The translations under genes were made by a program, and so were the position numbers. A stretch of 64,000 nt of DNA from Streptomyces sp. SCUT-3 (GTDB taxonomy: Bacteria > Actinomycetota > Actinomycetes > Streptomycetales > Streptomycetaceae), in the NCBI RefSeq assembly GCF_014083985.1, contig NZ_CP046907.1, positions 3,018,001 through 3,082,000 of the forward strand. The letters are read 5' to 3'. The notes beneath the pieces were generated by a model, which saw only the letters and a program-made list of their open reading frames with translations, ran no database searches and had not been told where the DNA came from. How positions within the stretch are numbered: position 1 is the stretch's first letter; each line of letters opens with the position of its first letter. This document shows, one piece after another, positions 43,122 through 52,355 of this stretch.

Positions 43122-45485
43122 CTAGCCGTTTCCGGGGCCGGTGAACCCGCCGATGCCGCTGATGTCGCCGACGTCACCCGTGGTGCCTGTGGTGCCCGTG
43201 GTGCCGGTGGTGGTGCTGTCGGTGCCTTGGGCGGTGGCGCCGTTGGCGCCGTTGCCGCCGCCGTTGTCGTTGCCGCCGAGGAAGTCGGGCGGGAGGGAGA
43301 TCTCGGGCCAGGAGAAACCGGGACGGTCCGACGTGTCGTCGTTACCGTCCCTTTCGCCTTTTCCCCTGTCGTCCCGCCCCTTGTCCTTGTCCGCGGGCTT
43401 GGCCGGTTCGGCGATCGACACGATGTTGAAGCTCTGGGCGGGTGTCCCGGCCAGGGCGCCGGACATGGCGTCGCGCCAGATGGGTCCGGGCACACCGCCT
43501 CCGAAGACCTTCTGGTGGTAGACGCCGCCGATGGAGATGTCGGTCATCTCGACGTCGCCGGTCGGGCCGCCGACCCAGACGGCGCCGGACATGTTCGGGG
43601 TGTAGCCGACGAACCAGGCGGCCTTGCGGCCGTCGGTGGTGCCGGTCTTGCCCGCGCTCTGCCGGTCGCCCAGGCCGGCCTTGGTGCCGGTGCCGTCCTC
43701 GACGACGCCGTTGAGCATGGTGTTGATGCTGTCGGCGGTCTTCTCCGACATCACCCGGTTGCAGGAGGACTTCGGCACGTCGAGCTTTTTGCCGTCGGCC
43801 GTGGTGATCCCCTCGATCGCCACCGGGGTGCAGTAGGTGCCGCGGGAGGCGAACGTTGCGTAGGCGGACGCCATGTTGAGCGGGGACATCTGGCCGATGC
43901 CGAGGACCATGGACGGGTACTGCTTGATGTGGCTGCCGTCGGCCTGCTTGAGGCCCATCTTCTTCGCCAGGGTGGCGGTGGGGCACAGCCCCATGTCCTT
44001 GGAGAGCTGGACGAAGTAGGTGTTGACCGACAGCTTCAGCGCCTTGGACATGGCGAAGGCGCCGATCTCCTTGTCGTTCTCGTTCTCGGGCTTCCAGCCG
44101 TCGGTGGGGGCCGTGCCCCCGCAGGTGGTGAAGGTCTGGCCGCTCATGTCGACGAACGGCTTGCCGGCGGCGTTCAGGGTGCTGCTGGTGGTGTAGGTCT
44201 TGGCGGTGCTGACGCCCCGCTCCAGGGCTGCGGCCGCGATGATCGGCTTGAACGTCGAGCCGACCTGGAAGCCGTAGTTGGAGCCGCCCATGGCGTGGTC
44301 CACGGACAGGTTGATCTGGAGTTCGTTCTCGCCGAACCCGTAGGGGCGGGACTGGCCCATGCCCAGGATCTTGCCGGTGCCGGGCTCGACGATGGTCACG
44401 GCGGTGGCGACCTTGTCGTCCTTGTAGACGTGCTTGGCGATCGACGCCTGGACCGACTTCTGCGCCTTGGGGCTCAGCGTGGTGCGGACGGTCAGACCGC
44501 CCTCGTTCCAGCGCTTCCGGCGCTCCTCCGGGGTCTTGCCGAAGGTCTTGTCGTTGTAGAAGACGTTGCGCACGTAGTCGCAGAAGAAGCCGGCGCCGTC
44601 GACGGCGGTGATGCAGCCGTTCTTGGGCTTGCTGACCTTCAGGTTCAGTTCGGCCTTCTTGGCCTTGTCGGCCTCGGCCTGGGTGATGTCGCCGACGTCC
44701 GCCATGCGCTGCAGGACGAGGGCGCGGCGCTTGACGGCCTCCTTCGGGGCGGTGGTCGGGTCGAAGCGGCTGGGGGACTGGACGAGGCCGGCGAGCATCG
44801 CGGCCTCGGGCAGGGTGAGGTCCTTGGCGGACTTGCTGAAGTACCGCCTGGACGCGGCCTCGACGCCGTACGCCTGCTGGCCGAAGAAGGTGATGTTCAG
44901 GTAGTTCTCGAGGATCTTGTCCTTGCCCAGCTCCTCCTCGATCTGGATCGCGTACTTGATCTCCTGGATCTTGCGGCCCGCGGTCTGCTGGGTCGCCCGG
45001 GCCACGGCGTCCGCGTCGTTGCCGGCCTGCTCGACGAAGACGTTCTTCACGTACTGCTGGGTCAGGGTGGAGGCACCCTCGGCGACGCCGCCCTCCTGGG
45101 CGTTCTTGTTCAGCGCGCGCAGGATGCCCTTGAGGTCGATCGCGCCGTGCTTGTAGAAGCGGGCGTCCTCGATGGCCACGATGGCCTGCCGGATGTACGG
45201 GGACATCTCCTTCAGGGGCACCACCGTGCGGTCGCGGTAGTAGACGGTGGCGATGAGCCCGCCCTCGGAGTCGAGGATCTTCGACGCCTGACTGAGCGGG
45301 GGGCTCTTGAGTTCGCCGGGGAGCTCCTCGAAGCTCTCCATGCTGCCCTTGGCGGCCAGACCCATCGAGCCGACCGCCGGAAGAGCGATGCCGGCCGTCA
45401 CGACCCCCGCCAGCACGCTGACTCCGAGGAACTTCGCGGCGGCCTGTGTGACAGAGGCTCCGCCGCCCGAGCGCTTGAAAGCCAT
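43122..45485 (-). CDS. Bifunctional penicillin-binding protein (glycosyltransferase/transpeptidase)
   Basis: 787-aa class A PBP that polymerises and cross-links peptidoglycan. ATG 45485 (MAFKRSGGGASVTQAAAKFL) has no clear Shine-Dalgarno. One membrane anchor (about 14-36). GT51 domain: catalytic Glu in AIEDARFYKHGAIDLKGI (about 104), GASTLTQQYVKN, and the LPEAAMLAGLVQSP end. Transpeptidase motifs: SxxK in GSTFKP (about 408), SxN in KLSVNTYF and KTGTT (about 611). The tail is low-complexity, with TTTGTTGTTGTTG then a Gly end. wblA lies divergently upstream. Confidence 0.95.
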   Translation of the reverse strand: MAFKRSGGGASVTQAAAKFLGVSVLAGVVTAGIALPAVGSMGLAAKGSMESFEELPGELKSPPLSQASKILDSEGGLIATVYYRDRTVVPLKEMSPYIRQAIVAIEDARFYKHGAIDLKGILRALNKNAQEGGVAEGASTLTQQYVKNVFVEQAGNDADAVARATQQTAGRKIQEIKYAIQIEEELGKDKILENYLNITFFGQQAYGVEAASRRYFSKSAKDLTLPEAAMLAGLVQSPSRFDPTTAPKEAVKRRALVLQRMADVGDITQAEADKAKKAELNLKVSKPKNGCITAVDGAGFFCDYVRNVFYNDKTFGKTPEERRKRWNEGGLTVRTTLSPKAQKSVQASIAKHVYKDDKVATAVTIVEPGTGKILGMGQSRPYGFGENELQINLSVDHAMGGSNYGFQVGSTFKPIIAAAALERGVSTAKTYTTSSTLNAAGKPFVDMSGQTFTTCGGTAPTDGWKPENENDKEIGAFAMSKALKLSVNTYFVQLSKDMGLCPTATLAKKMGLKQADGSHIKQYPSMVLGIGQMSPLNMASAYATFASRGTYCTPVAIEGITTADGKKLDVPKSSCNRVMSEKTADSINTMLNGVVEDGTGTKAGLGDRQSAGKTGTTDGRKAAWFVGYTPNMSGAVWVGGPTGDVEMTDISIGGVYHQKVFGGGVPGPIWRDAMSGALAGTPAQSFNIVSIAEPAKPADKDKGRDDRGKGERDGNDDTSDRPGFSWPEISLPPDFLGGNDNGGGNGANGATAQGTDSTTTGTTGTTGTTGDVGDISGIGGFTGPGNG

Positions 45486-45584
45486 GGGGGGAAGCCTACG
45501 TTGCGATTCCCGGGACGTGCGCCCCCTTGTTCGCCTAACCTGGACGGGACGAGCACGGGAGGGCCGGTTCGTCCACCCTCCTTC

Positions 45585-45714
45585 GTCACTCTTGTGGGTG
45601 ATGAGAGCTGACCGAATTCCTGTCATATGCCAGGGGATACGGATCACCGAATGTGCACAGAGGGCGGAATGCCCCTTGTGTCCCGAATGCCCTCAGGTCA
45701 CTCCGGTGGGTGAT
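45585..45714 (+). promoter_or_regulatory. Spaced direct repeats in the PBP-wblA divergent region
   Basis: GTCACTCTTGTGGGTGAT (45585-45602) recurs as GTCACTCCGGTGGGTGAT (45697-45714), 16 of 18 bases identical, 112 bp apart, within the 385-bp gap upstream of wblA. Each copy has the inverted element TCAC/GTGA expected of a dimeric regulator such as BldD. TTCGGGCC and GGCCCGAA form a further inverted repeat near 45737-45763. Confidence 0.45.
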
Positions 45715-45870
45715 CTGCCGTATACACATAGTCCGTTCGGGCCATTCGAGATTGGGCCCGAAGGGGCTGTTGCGCCGTGTCTCACTTCCGTAACGTCCTC
45801 AACTGGCAGCGGTGAATATGCCGCCTGCCGCCGTGGGGGAGCCTCGATTCGGGAGAGGACGGCGCCAGTC

Positions 45871-46194
45871 ATGAACTGGGTTACCGACTGGAGTGCGCAG
45901 GCAGCCTGCCGCACCAGCGATCCGGACGAACTGTTCGTCCAGGGTGCGGCGCAGAACCGCGCCAAGGCAGTGTGCACGGGATGCCCGGTGCGCACCGAGT
46001 GCCTGGCGGACGCACTGGACAACCGCGTCGAGTTCGGCGTGTGGGGCGGCATGACGGAGCGGGAGCGCCGCGCGCTGCTGCGCCGGCGCCCCACCGTCAC
46101 CTCGTGGCGGCGCCTGCTGGAGACCGCGCGCACCGAGTACGAGCGGGGCACCGGCGGGCTGATCGGCGACGAGGAGTACGCCGAGGCCGGGTGA
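45871..46194 (+). CDS. wblA: WhiB-like iron-sulfur regulator WblA
   Basis: 107-aa [4Fe-4S] protein acting on development and antibiotic production in Streptomyces. ATG 45871 (MNWVTDWSAQAACRTSDPDE). The four cluster cysteines are C13, C35, C38 and C44 (CTGCPVRTEC). GVWGG (56-60) is the sigma-contact turn, followed by the basic AT-hook-like RERRALLRRR. The gene neighbours (class A PBP, two ArsA-like ATPases) and the WblA-type N-terminus support the name. Confidence 0.9.
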   Translation: MNWVTDWSAQAACRTSDPDELFVQGAAQNRAKAVCTGCPVRTECLADALDNRVEFGVWGGMTERERRALLRRRPTVTSWRRLLETARTEYERGTGGLIGDEEYAEAG

Positions 46195-46287
46195 CGGACC
46201 CGGCCCGGCAGGCGCCGCCCCGGTCTCCGGACCGGCAGGCGCCGGCCCGGCCGACTTCGGCCCCGCGAGTGCTGCCCCGAGGTTTAC

Positions 46288-46315
46288 GGCGGCGCGTGCC
46301 CCGGCACGCGCCGCC
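46288..46315. terminator. 13-bp hairpin between wblA and the ArsA-like genes
   Basis: Arms 46288-46300 and 46303-46315 are exact reverse complements; the genes on either side converge here. Confidence 0.75.
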
Positions 46316-46324
46316 GGCACGCCG

Positions 46325-47734
46325 TCAGACGCCGCCCAGCCGCGCTCCGACGGTCCGCAGGCCGTCCAGGTCGTGGACGTCGCCGGGCAGTGCGGCCACC
46401 TCCACGACGGGCACCTCCGGGTGCACGGCGACGAAGCGGTCGCGGGTGCGGCGCTCGCGCGCCATCACCTGCATGCGCTCGGCGTGCAGGCGCAGCATCC
46501 CGGCGGCGAGGAGCTCCGGGGAACGGGCGGGGGAGCCGGAGACGCCGGCCTGCCTTCCCCCACCGGCACTCCCGCCCGGCAGGCCCGCGACGCCGTCCGT
46601 CTCCTGGCCCCCCGCGTCCGGGTCCCCCGCAGCCTCCGGGCCCGGGCCTTCCGCGCCGGGGTCCTCCGCCCCGAACGGCTCCTCGAGCGCCTCGGCCGCG
46701 GCCAGCGCGCGTTCCGCGGAGAGCTGGGGCGCCCCGGTGCCGTGTACCCGGTTGAGCACCAGGCCGGCCAGCGGCATCTCGTCGGCGGCCAGCCGCTCCA
46801 CGAAGTACGCCGCCTCGCGCAGCGCGTCCCGCTCGGGGGAGGCGACCACCAGGAACGCCGTGCCGGGTGCCTGGAGCAGCCGGTACGTGGCGTCCGCCCG
46901 CTTGCGGAAGCCGCCGAACATCGTGTCCATCGCCGCCACGAACGTCTGCACGTCGCCGAGCAGTTGGGTGCCCACGACCTTGTTCAGCACCCCGGTCACC
47001 ATCGACATCCCGGCGTTCAGGAACTTCAGCGCACCCCGCCCGCCGACCTTGGCCGGCGCCATCAGGAGCTTGATGAACCTGCCGTCCAGGAAGGACCCGA
47101 GGCGCTTGGGCGCGTCCAGGAAGTCCAGGGCGGACCGGCTCGGCGGGGTGTCCACGACGATCAGGTCCCACTCCCCGCGCGCCCGCAGCTGGCCCAGCTT
47201 CTCCATGGCCATGTACTCCTGCGTGCCGGCGAAACCGGCCGACAGGGCCTGGTAGAAGGGGTTCTCCAGGATCGCCCGCGCCCGCGCGGCGTCGGTGTGG
47301 GCCAGCACGACCTCGTCGAAGGTCCGCTTCATGTCGAGCATCATGGCGCTCAGTTCGCCGCCCGCGGAGCCGTCGACGCCCTCCACCCGGCGGGGGGTGT
47401 TGTCCAGCTCGTTCAGGCCCATCGACTGGGCCAGCCGCCGCGCCGGGTCGATGGTCAGGACCACCACCCGGCGGCCGCGCTCGGCCGCCCGTACGCCCAG
47501 GGCGGCGGCCGTGGTGGTCTTGCCCACGCCGCCCGACCCGCAGCACACCACGATCCGGGTGCCCGGGTCGTCCAGGAGCGCGTCGACCGCCAGCGGCACC
47601 ACGTCCAGCGGCTCCCGGTCCTCCGCCGGCCGCCACGCCCCGGCGGGGTCCTGCCCGGCCGGTTCCCGCACCGCCGGTCCCGGACCGGCCGGTTCCCGCC
47701 CGGACACCGTCGGAGCACCGTCCCGCGCGTTCAC
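46325..47734 (-). CDS. ArsA-family P-loop ATPase (second of pair)
   Basis: 469-aa ATPase of the GET3/ArsA class. GTG 47734 overlaps the previous stop by four bases (GTGA). Walker A is the deviant CCGSGGVGKTTTAAALGV (about residue 64). Switch I follows in LTIDPARRLAQSMGL, and switch II is VVDTPPSRSALDFLD. A C-terminal Pro/Gly/Asp-rich insert (about 370-420) precedes a short conserved end. No arsenite-binding cysteine cluster is visible, so anion transport is not supported. Confidence 0.9.
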   Translation of the reverse strand: MNARDGAPTVSGREPAGPGPAVREPAGQDPAGAWRPAEDREPLDVVPLAVDALLDDPGTRIVVCCGSGGVGKTTTAAALGVRAAERGRRVVVLTIDPARRLAQSMGLNELDNTPRRVEGVDGSAGGELSAMMLDMKRTFDEVVLAHTDAARARAILENPFYQALSAGFAGTQEYMAMEKLGQLRARGEWDLIVVDTPPSRSALDFLDAPKRLGSFLDGRFIKLLMAPAKVGGRGALKFLNAGMSMVTGVLNKVVGTQLLGDVQTFVAAMDTMFGGFRKRADATYRLLQAPGTAFLVVASPERDALREAAYFVERLAADEMPLAGLVLNRVHGTGAPQLSAERALAAAEALEEPFGAEDPGAEGPGPEAAGDPDAGGQETDGVAGLPGGSAGGGRQAGVSGSPARSPELLAAGMLRLHAERMQVMARERRTRDRFVAVHPEVPVVEVAALPGDVHDLDGLRTVGARLGGV

Positions 47735-48774
47735 GCCGCCCCCTGCTTCCGCAGCGACCCAGCCAGCCGGTACAGCCCGGCCAGGTCGATGCCCTCGCCC
47801 TGCATACCCAGCTCGTACCCCGGGAGCCCCAGCGCGGCGATCTCCGCCCGCTGCAGGTGCTCCAGGGCCACCCGCTCCGCGTGCTCGCGGGCCTCGGCCA
47901 GCAGCGGGTCGAACAGCCTCTCGGCCGACCCGCCGCGGCGGGTCCCGCCCAGCCCGGCGGCGGACAGCGCCCGCACCACCTCGGCGCGCCGCCCGTCCTC
48001 CGCGGCCGCCACCGCGTCCGCGTCCAGCAGGGCGGGGCGGACCATGTTGACCACCACTCCGCCCACCGGCAGCTGCGCGGCCCTCAGCTCGGCCACCCCG
48101 TCGACGGTCTCCTGCACCGGCATCTCCTCGAGCAGGGTGACCAGGTGCACCGCCGTCTCCGGCGACTTCAGCACCCGCATCACCGCCTGCGCCTGGTTGT
48201 GCACCGGGCCGATCCGGGCCAGCCCGGCGACCTCGTCGTTGACGTTGAGGAACCGGGTGATCCGCCCGGTCGGCGGTGCGTCCATCACCACCGCGTCGTA
48301 CACCCTGCGGCCGTCGGGCCCCTTGCGCCGCACCGCCTCGCACGCCTTGCCGGTCAGCAGGACGTCCCGCAGGCCGGGGGCGACGGTCGTGGCGAAGTCC
48401 ACCGCGCCCATCTTCTTGAGCGCCTTCCCCGCGCGGCCCAGCTTGTAGAACATCTCCAGGTAGTCCAGGAGGGCCAGCTCGGGGTCGATGGCCAGGGCGA
48501 ACACCTCCCCGCCCCCGGGCCCGGCCGCGATCCTGCGCTCCTCGTAGGGCAGCGCCTCGGTCTCGAAGAGCTGGGCGATGCCCTGGCGCCCCTCGACCTC
48601 GACCAGCAGGGTGCGGCGGCCCTCGGACGCCAGGGCGAGCGCGAGCGCGGCGGCGACCGTCGTCTTGCCGGTGCCGCCCTTGCCGCTCACGACGTGCAAC
48701 CGGACGCCCTCCCAGTCGGGGGCGTCGTCACGGTCCCGGTCCTGCCGGTGCGGTGCGGACTGTCGATGGCTCAC
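47731..48774 (-). CDS. ArsA-family P-loop ATPase (first of pair)
   Basis: 347-aa ATPase from GTG 48774 (VSHRQSAPHRQDRDRDDAPD). Walker A VSGKGGTGKTTVAAALALAL lies at about residues 30-49, and switch II is VMDAPPTGRITRFLNV. With its partner it forms a translationally coupled pair next to wblA, as in other streptomycetes; the two may form a heterodimer. Upstream DNA (48795-48880) contains GGGCGTCC-type tandem repeats and no gene. Confidence 0.9.
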   Translation of the reverse strand: MSHRQSAPHRQDRDRDDAPDWEGVRLHVVSGKGGTGKTTVAAALALALASEGRRTLLVEVEGRQGIAQLFETEALPYEERRIAAGPGGGEVFALAIDPELALLDYLEMFYKLGRAGKALKKMGAVDFATTVAPGLRDVLLTGKACEAVRRKGPDGRRVYDAVVMDAPPTGRITRFLNVNDEVAGLARIGPVHNQAQAVMRVLKSPETAVHLVTLLEEMPVQETVDGVAELRAAQLPVGGVVVNMVRPALLDADAVAAAEDGRRAEVVRALSAAGLGGTRRGGSAERLFDPLLAEAREHAERVALEHLQRAEIAALGLPGYELGMQGEGIDLAGLYRLAGSLRKQGAA

Positions 48775-48961
48775 GTCTGGGAGCGTAACCACCCGGGCGC
48801 GGAACAGTCCGGGCAGGCGTCCGTGCGGGCGTCCCGGCGGGCGTCCGCGCGGGTGTCCCGGTGGGCGTCCGGACGGGCTTTCGGACGGTGCGGCGACCGC
48901 GGTCCCGGCCGCGGCCGGGGAGTGCGCGGCGCGGCACGCCCCAGCCGTTACAGTCACAGGC

Positions 48962-49123
48962 ATGACCAAGTGGGAATACGCGACGGTGCCGCTTCTCGTG
49001 CACGCGACCAAGCAGATCCTGGACACCTGGGGCGAGGACGGCTGGGAGCTCGTCCAGGTCGTCCCGGGCCCGAACAACCCCGAGCAGCTGGTGGCCTACC
49101 TCAAGCGGGAGAAGCAGGCATGA
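48962..49123 (+). CDS. DUF4177 domain-containing small protein
   Basis: 53 aa from ATG 48962 (MTKWEYATVPLLVHATKQIL). The DUF4177 signature DTWGEDGWELVQVV is complete. Overlaps the RidA gene by four bases (ATGA). Role unknown. Confidence 0.88.
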   Translation: MTKWEYATVPLLVHATKQILDTWGEDGWELVQVVPGPNNPEQLVAYLKREKQA

Positions 49124-49584
49124 GCGCGGTCGAGGACAAGCTCTCCTCCCTCGGCCTGACCCTGCCCGAGGTCGTCCCGCCGCTCGCCGCCTACGCCCCC
49201 GCCGTGCAGTCCGGCCCCTACGTCTTCACCGCCGGCCAGCTGCCCATGGTGGACGGCAAGCTGCGCTCCACCGGGAAGGTCGGGGCCGAGGTCACCGCGG
49301 AGGAGGCCAAGGAGCTGGCCCGCGTCTGCGCGCTGAACGCCCTGGCCGCGGTGAAGTCCGTCGCGGGCGACCTCGACCGGGTCAAGCGGGTCGTCAAGGT
49401 CGTCGGCTTCGTCGCCTCCGCCGCCGACTTCACCGGCCAGCCGGGGGTCCTCAACGGGGCCAGCGAACTGCTCGGCGAGGTCCTGGGCGAGGCGGGCGTC
49501 CACGCCCGCAGCGCGGTCGGCGTCGCGGTCCTGCCGCTCGACGCCCCCGTCGAGGTCGAGATCCAGGTCGAACTGGCCGACTGA
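49120..49584 (+). CDS. RidA family protein (YjgF/UK114)
   Basis: 154-aa probable enamine/imine deaminase. ATG 49120 (MSAVEDKLSSLGLTLPEVVP), coupled to the DUF4177 gene. Segments YVFTAGQLPMVDGKL, ALNALAAVKSVAGDLDRVK and AVGVAVLPLDAPVEVEIQVE belong to the family. It is the longer subgroup; the catalytic Arg of canonical RidA (ARxxVxV) is represented by ARSAVGVAVL. Confidence 0.93.
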   Translation: MSAVEDKLSSLGLTLPEVVPPLAAYAPAVQSGPYVFTAGQLPMVDGKLRSTGKVGAEVTAEEAKELARVCALNALAAVKSVAGDLDRVKRVVKVVGFVASAADFTGQPGVLNGASELLGEVLGEAGVHARSAVGVAVLPLDAPVEVEIQVELAD

Positions 49585-49808
49585 GCGGCCCCCGACGGCG
49601 GGTGGCCCGCGCTCGCGCCGGCCCCCCGTCGTCCGGGCGCGCCGCCCGCAGTCCGGGCCGCCCCCCGCCGTCCGGGCGCGCCGCCCGCCCCGTCCCGCCC
49701 CGTCCCGCCCTTTCCGGGACCGGTCCTGGCCCGCCCTCCCGTGGCCGCCCCGCACCCCGCCCTCCGGCCCCTCTCGAACATCCGGGCGGCACCCCGTAGC
49801 ATCCGGCC

Positions 49809-50677
49809 ATGTCCACCACGAACGGCCAGTGGTTCCCTCCCTCCTGGCCCGCCCGGATCCGCGCGCTGGCGAGCGGCGAGCTCAGCCCCGTCGTGCCCCG
49901 CCGCGCCGCCACCGTCATGCTGCTGCGCGACACCCTTGACGGCCCCGCCGTCCACATGCTGCGCCGCCGGACCTCCATGGCCTTCGCGGCCGGCGCCTAC
50001 GCCTACCCCGGGGGCGGTGTCGACCCGCGCGACGAGCGGGAGCTGGGCTGGGCCGGCCCGGCCCCGGCCGTGTGGGCGGAGCGGCTGGGCGCGGAGGAGT
50101 CCGTCGCCCGCGCCATCGTGTGCGCGGCGGTGCGCGAGACCTTCGAGGAGTCGGGCGTGCTGCTGGCCGGCCCCGACGAACGCACGGTGGTCGCCGACAC
50201 CACCGGTGCCGACTGGGAGCGGGACCGCGCCGCGCTGGTCTCCCGCGAGCTGTCCTTCGCCGACTTCCTCGTCGCCCGGGGCCTGGTGCTGCGCAGCGAC
50301 TGCTGGGCGCCTGGACCCGCTGGATCACCCCGGAGTTCGAGGAGCGGCGCTACGACACGTGGTTCTTCGTCGCGGGGCTGCCCGCCGGGCAGCGGACCAG
50401 GGACGTGTCCACCGAGGCCGACCGCACCGAGTGGGTGCTCCCGCGGGACGCGGCGGCCCGCTACGACACCGGCGAGCTGACGATGATGCCGCCGACCATC
50501 AGCACGCTGCGGCAGCTGCTGCCGTACGGCTCGGCGGCGGAGGCGCTGGACGCCGCCGGGGGGCGCGACATGACACCGGTGCTCGCCACCGCCAGGCTGG
50601 AGGGTGAGCACGTCGTCCTGGAATGGCCGGGGCACGAGGAGTTCACCCGGCACGTGACGAAGGGCAGCACGCCATGA
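49809..50677 (+). pseudogene. NUDIX hydrolase, interrupted by a frameshift
   Basis: Starts at ATG 49809 (MSTTNGQWFPPSWPARIRAL). The Nudix box is degenerate but present, from GGGVDPRDEREL to AVRETFEESGVLL. Near 50300 one base is missing (GACTGCTGGGCG where GACCTGCTGGGC is expected); the sequence then continues in another frame with WITPEFEERRYDTWFFVAGL to the stop at 50677. The stop overlaps the next start (ATGA). Most likely a sequencing error in an intact gene. Confidence 0.85.
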
Positions 50678-51497
50678 CCGCGGCGGCACTCCCCGGCGAC
50701 CCCCGGTCCTCGATCGGCGGCGCGGGGACCGCGCGCGCGTTCTGCGTGCTCGCCCCCAACCCCTCGCCGATGACCCTCGACGGCACCAACACCTGGATCG
50801 TCGCCGAGCCGGATTCCGACCTCGCGGTGGTGATCGACCCGGGGCCGCTGCACGAGGGGCACCTGGCCGCCGTCGTCGCGGCCGCGGAGCGGATGGGCAA
50901 GCGGGTCGCGCTCACCCTGACCCACGGGCACCACGACCACGCCGAGGGCGCGGCGCGCTTCGCCGAGCTGACCGGCTCGAGGGTGCGGGCCCTGGACCCC
51001 GCGCTGCGGCTGGGCGACGAAGGACTCGCGGCCGGCGACGTGGTCACCACCGGGGGTCTGGAGCTGAGGGTCGTGGGGACTCCGGGCCACACCTCGGACT
51101 CGCTCTCCTTCCACCTGCCCGCCGACGGCGCGGTCCTGACCGGCGACACCGTCCTGGGCCGGGGCACCACGATGGTCGCCCACCCCGACGGGCGGCTGGG
51201 CGACTACCTGGACTCGCTGCGGCGCCTGCAGCGCCTGACCCGCGAGCGTGGGGTCGACACGGTGCTGCCCGGCCACGGGCCCGTCCTGCAGGACGCGCGG
51301 GGTGCCGTGGAGTACTACCTGGCGCACCGTGCGAGCCGGCTCGCGCAGGTGGAGACGGCGGTCGAGCTGGGGCACCGGACCCCGGCCGAGGTCGTGTCCC
51401 ACGTCTACGCGGACGTGGACCGCGCGCTGTGGCCGCGGCGGAGCTGTCCGTCCGCGCGCAGCAGCTGGAGTACCTCACGGAGCACGGCCTCATCTGA
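50674..51497 (+). pseudogene. Metallo-beta-lactamase fold hydrolase, frameshifted near the end
   Basis: From ATG 50674 (MTAAALPGDPRSSIGGAGTA) the frame includes THGHHDHAEG (zinc ligands), GTPGHTSDS, TGDTVLG and LPGHGPV. Near 51430 a base is lost, and the expected end AAELSVRAQQLEYLTEHGLI appears in another frame, stopping at 51497. Coupled to the NUDIX gene. Function unknown, LACTB2-like. Confidence 0.85.
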
Positions 51498-51669
51498 CCC
51501 GGGCGCGCAGCCCGGGGGGCCCGCCGTCCGGGGACCGGCTGCCAGGGGTGCGCCTTCCCTCGCGGGCGGCGGGCCGGGGAAGAGCCGGAGGGACCCGCCG
51601 TCGGCGGGGCCCTCCAGGGGGTCTGCTGCGGGTCTGCGGGGCGCCCGGGTTCGCGGGGCGCCCGGCGGG

Positions 51670-52336
51670 TCAGCGGGAACGCTTGGCCAGGCGCTCCACG
51701 TCCAGCAGGATCACCGCGCGGGCCTCCAGGCGAGCCAGCCGCGGCCGGCGAAGTCGGCCAGGGCCTTGTTCACGGTCTCGCGGGAGGCGCCGACCAGCTG
51801 GGCGAGCTCCTCTGGGTGAGGTCGTGGACGACGTGGATGCCCTCCTCGGACTGCACGCCGAAGCGGCGGGAGAGGTCCAGCAGGGCCTTGGCGACCCGGC
51901 GGGCACGTCGGAGAAGACCAGGTCCGACATGACGTCGTTGGTCCGGCGCAGGCGGCGGGCGACCGCGCGCAGCAGGGCGGAGGCGACCCGGGGCGGGCGT
52001 TCAGCCAGGGCTGCAGGTCGCCGTGGCCCAGGCCGAGGAGCTTGGACTCGGTCAGCGCGGTGGCGGTGGCGGTGCGCGGGCCCGGGTCGAACAGGCCAGC
52101 TCGCCGATCATCTCGCCGGGCCCAGGACGGCGAGCATGTTCTCCCGGCCGTCGGGCGAGGTCCGGTGCAGTTTCACCTTTCCCTCGGTGACGACGTACAG
52201 CCGGTCACCGGGTCCCCCTCGTGGAACAGCGATCGCCACGCGCGAGCGTGACCTCCGTCATGGAGGCGCGCAGTTCAGCGGCCTGCTCGTCGTCGAGCGC
52301 CGCGAAGAGCGGTGCGCGCCGCAGAACGTCGTCCAC
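51670..52336 (-). pseudogene. crp: CRP-family regulator with at least eight single-base losses
   Basis: Minus-strand GTG 52336 follows AAGGAG. Pieced together across frames it encodes the Streptomyces Crp (about 224 aa): cyclic-nucleotide domain fragments ([21 protein letters not shown]), a dimer helix, and the C-terminal FNR-type helix-turn-helix ([20 protein letters not shown]), ending [14 protein letters not shown]. Bases are missing near 51732, 51812, 51908, 51993, 52100, 52124, 52211 and 52233. Crp is needed for germination and normal development, so sequence error is more likely than real decay. Confidence 0.8.
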
Positions 52337-52346
52337 GAGGTCTCTC

Positions 52347-52355
52347 CTTGTCGAC
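52347..52355. repeat. CTTGTCGAC, left boundary of a 9.3-kb atypical segment
   Basis: The same nine bases occur at 61675-61683. The left copy holds part of the crp ribosome-site region; the right copy is followed by DNA that looks like the rest of the crp leader. It includes a GTCGAC hexamer. Confidence 0.7.

Noticed and set aside
46284-47636. 450-codon minus-strand frame overlapping the second ArsA-like gene
   Set aside because: It is the same DNA in another frame; the chosen frame has Walker A, switch I and switch II motifs and couples to the upstream gene.
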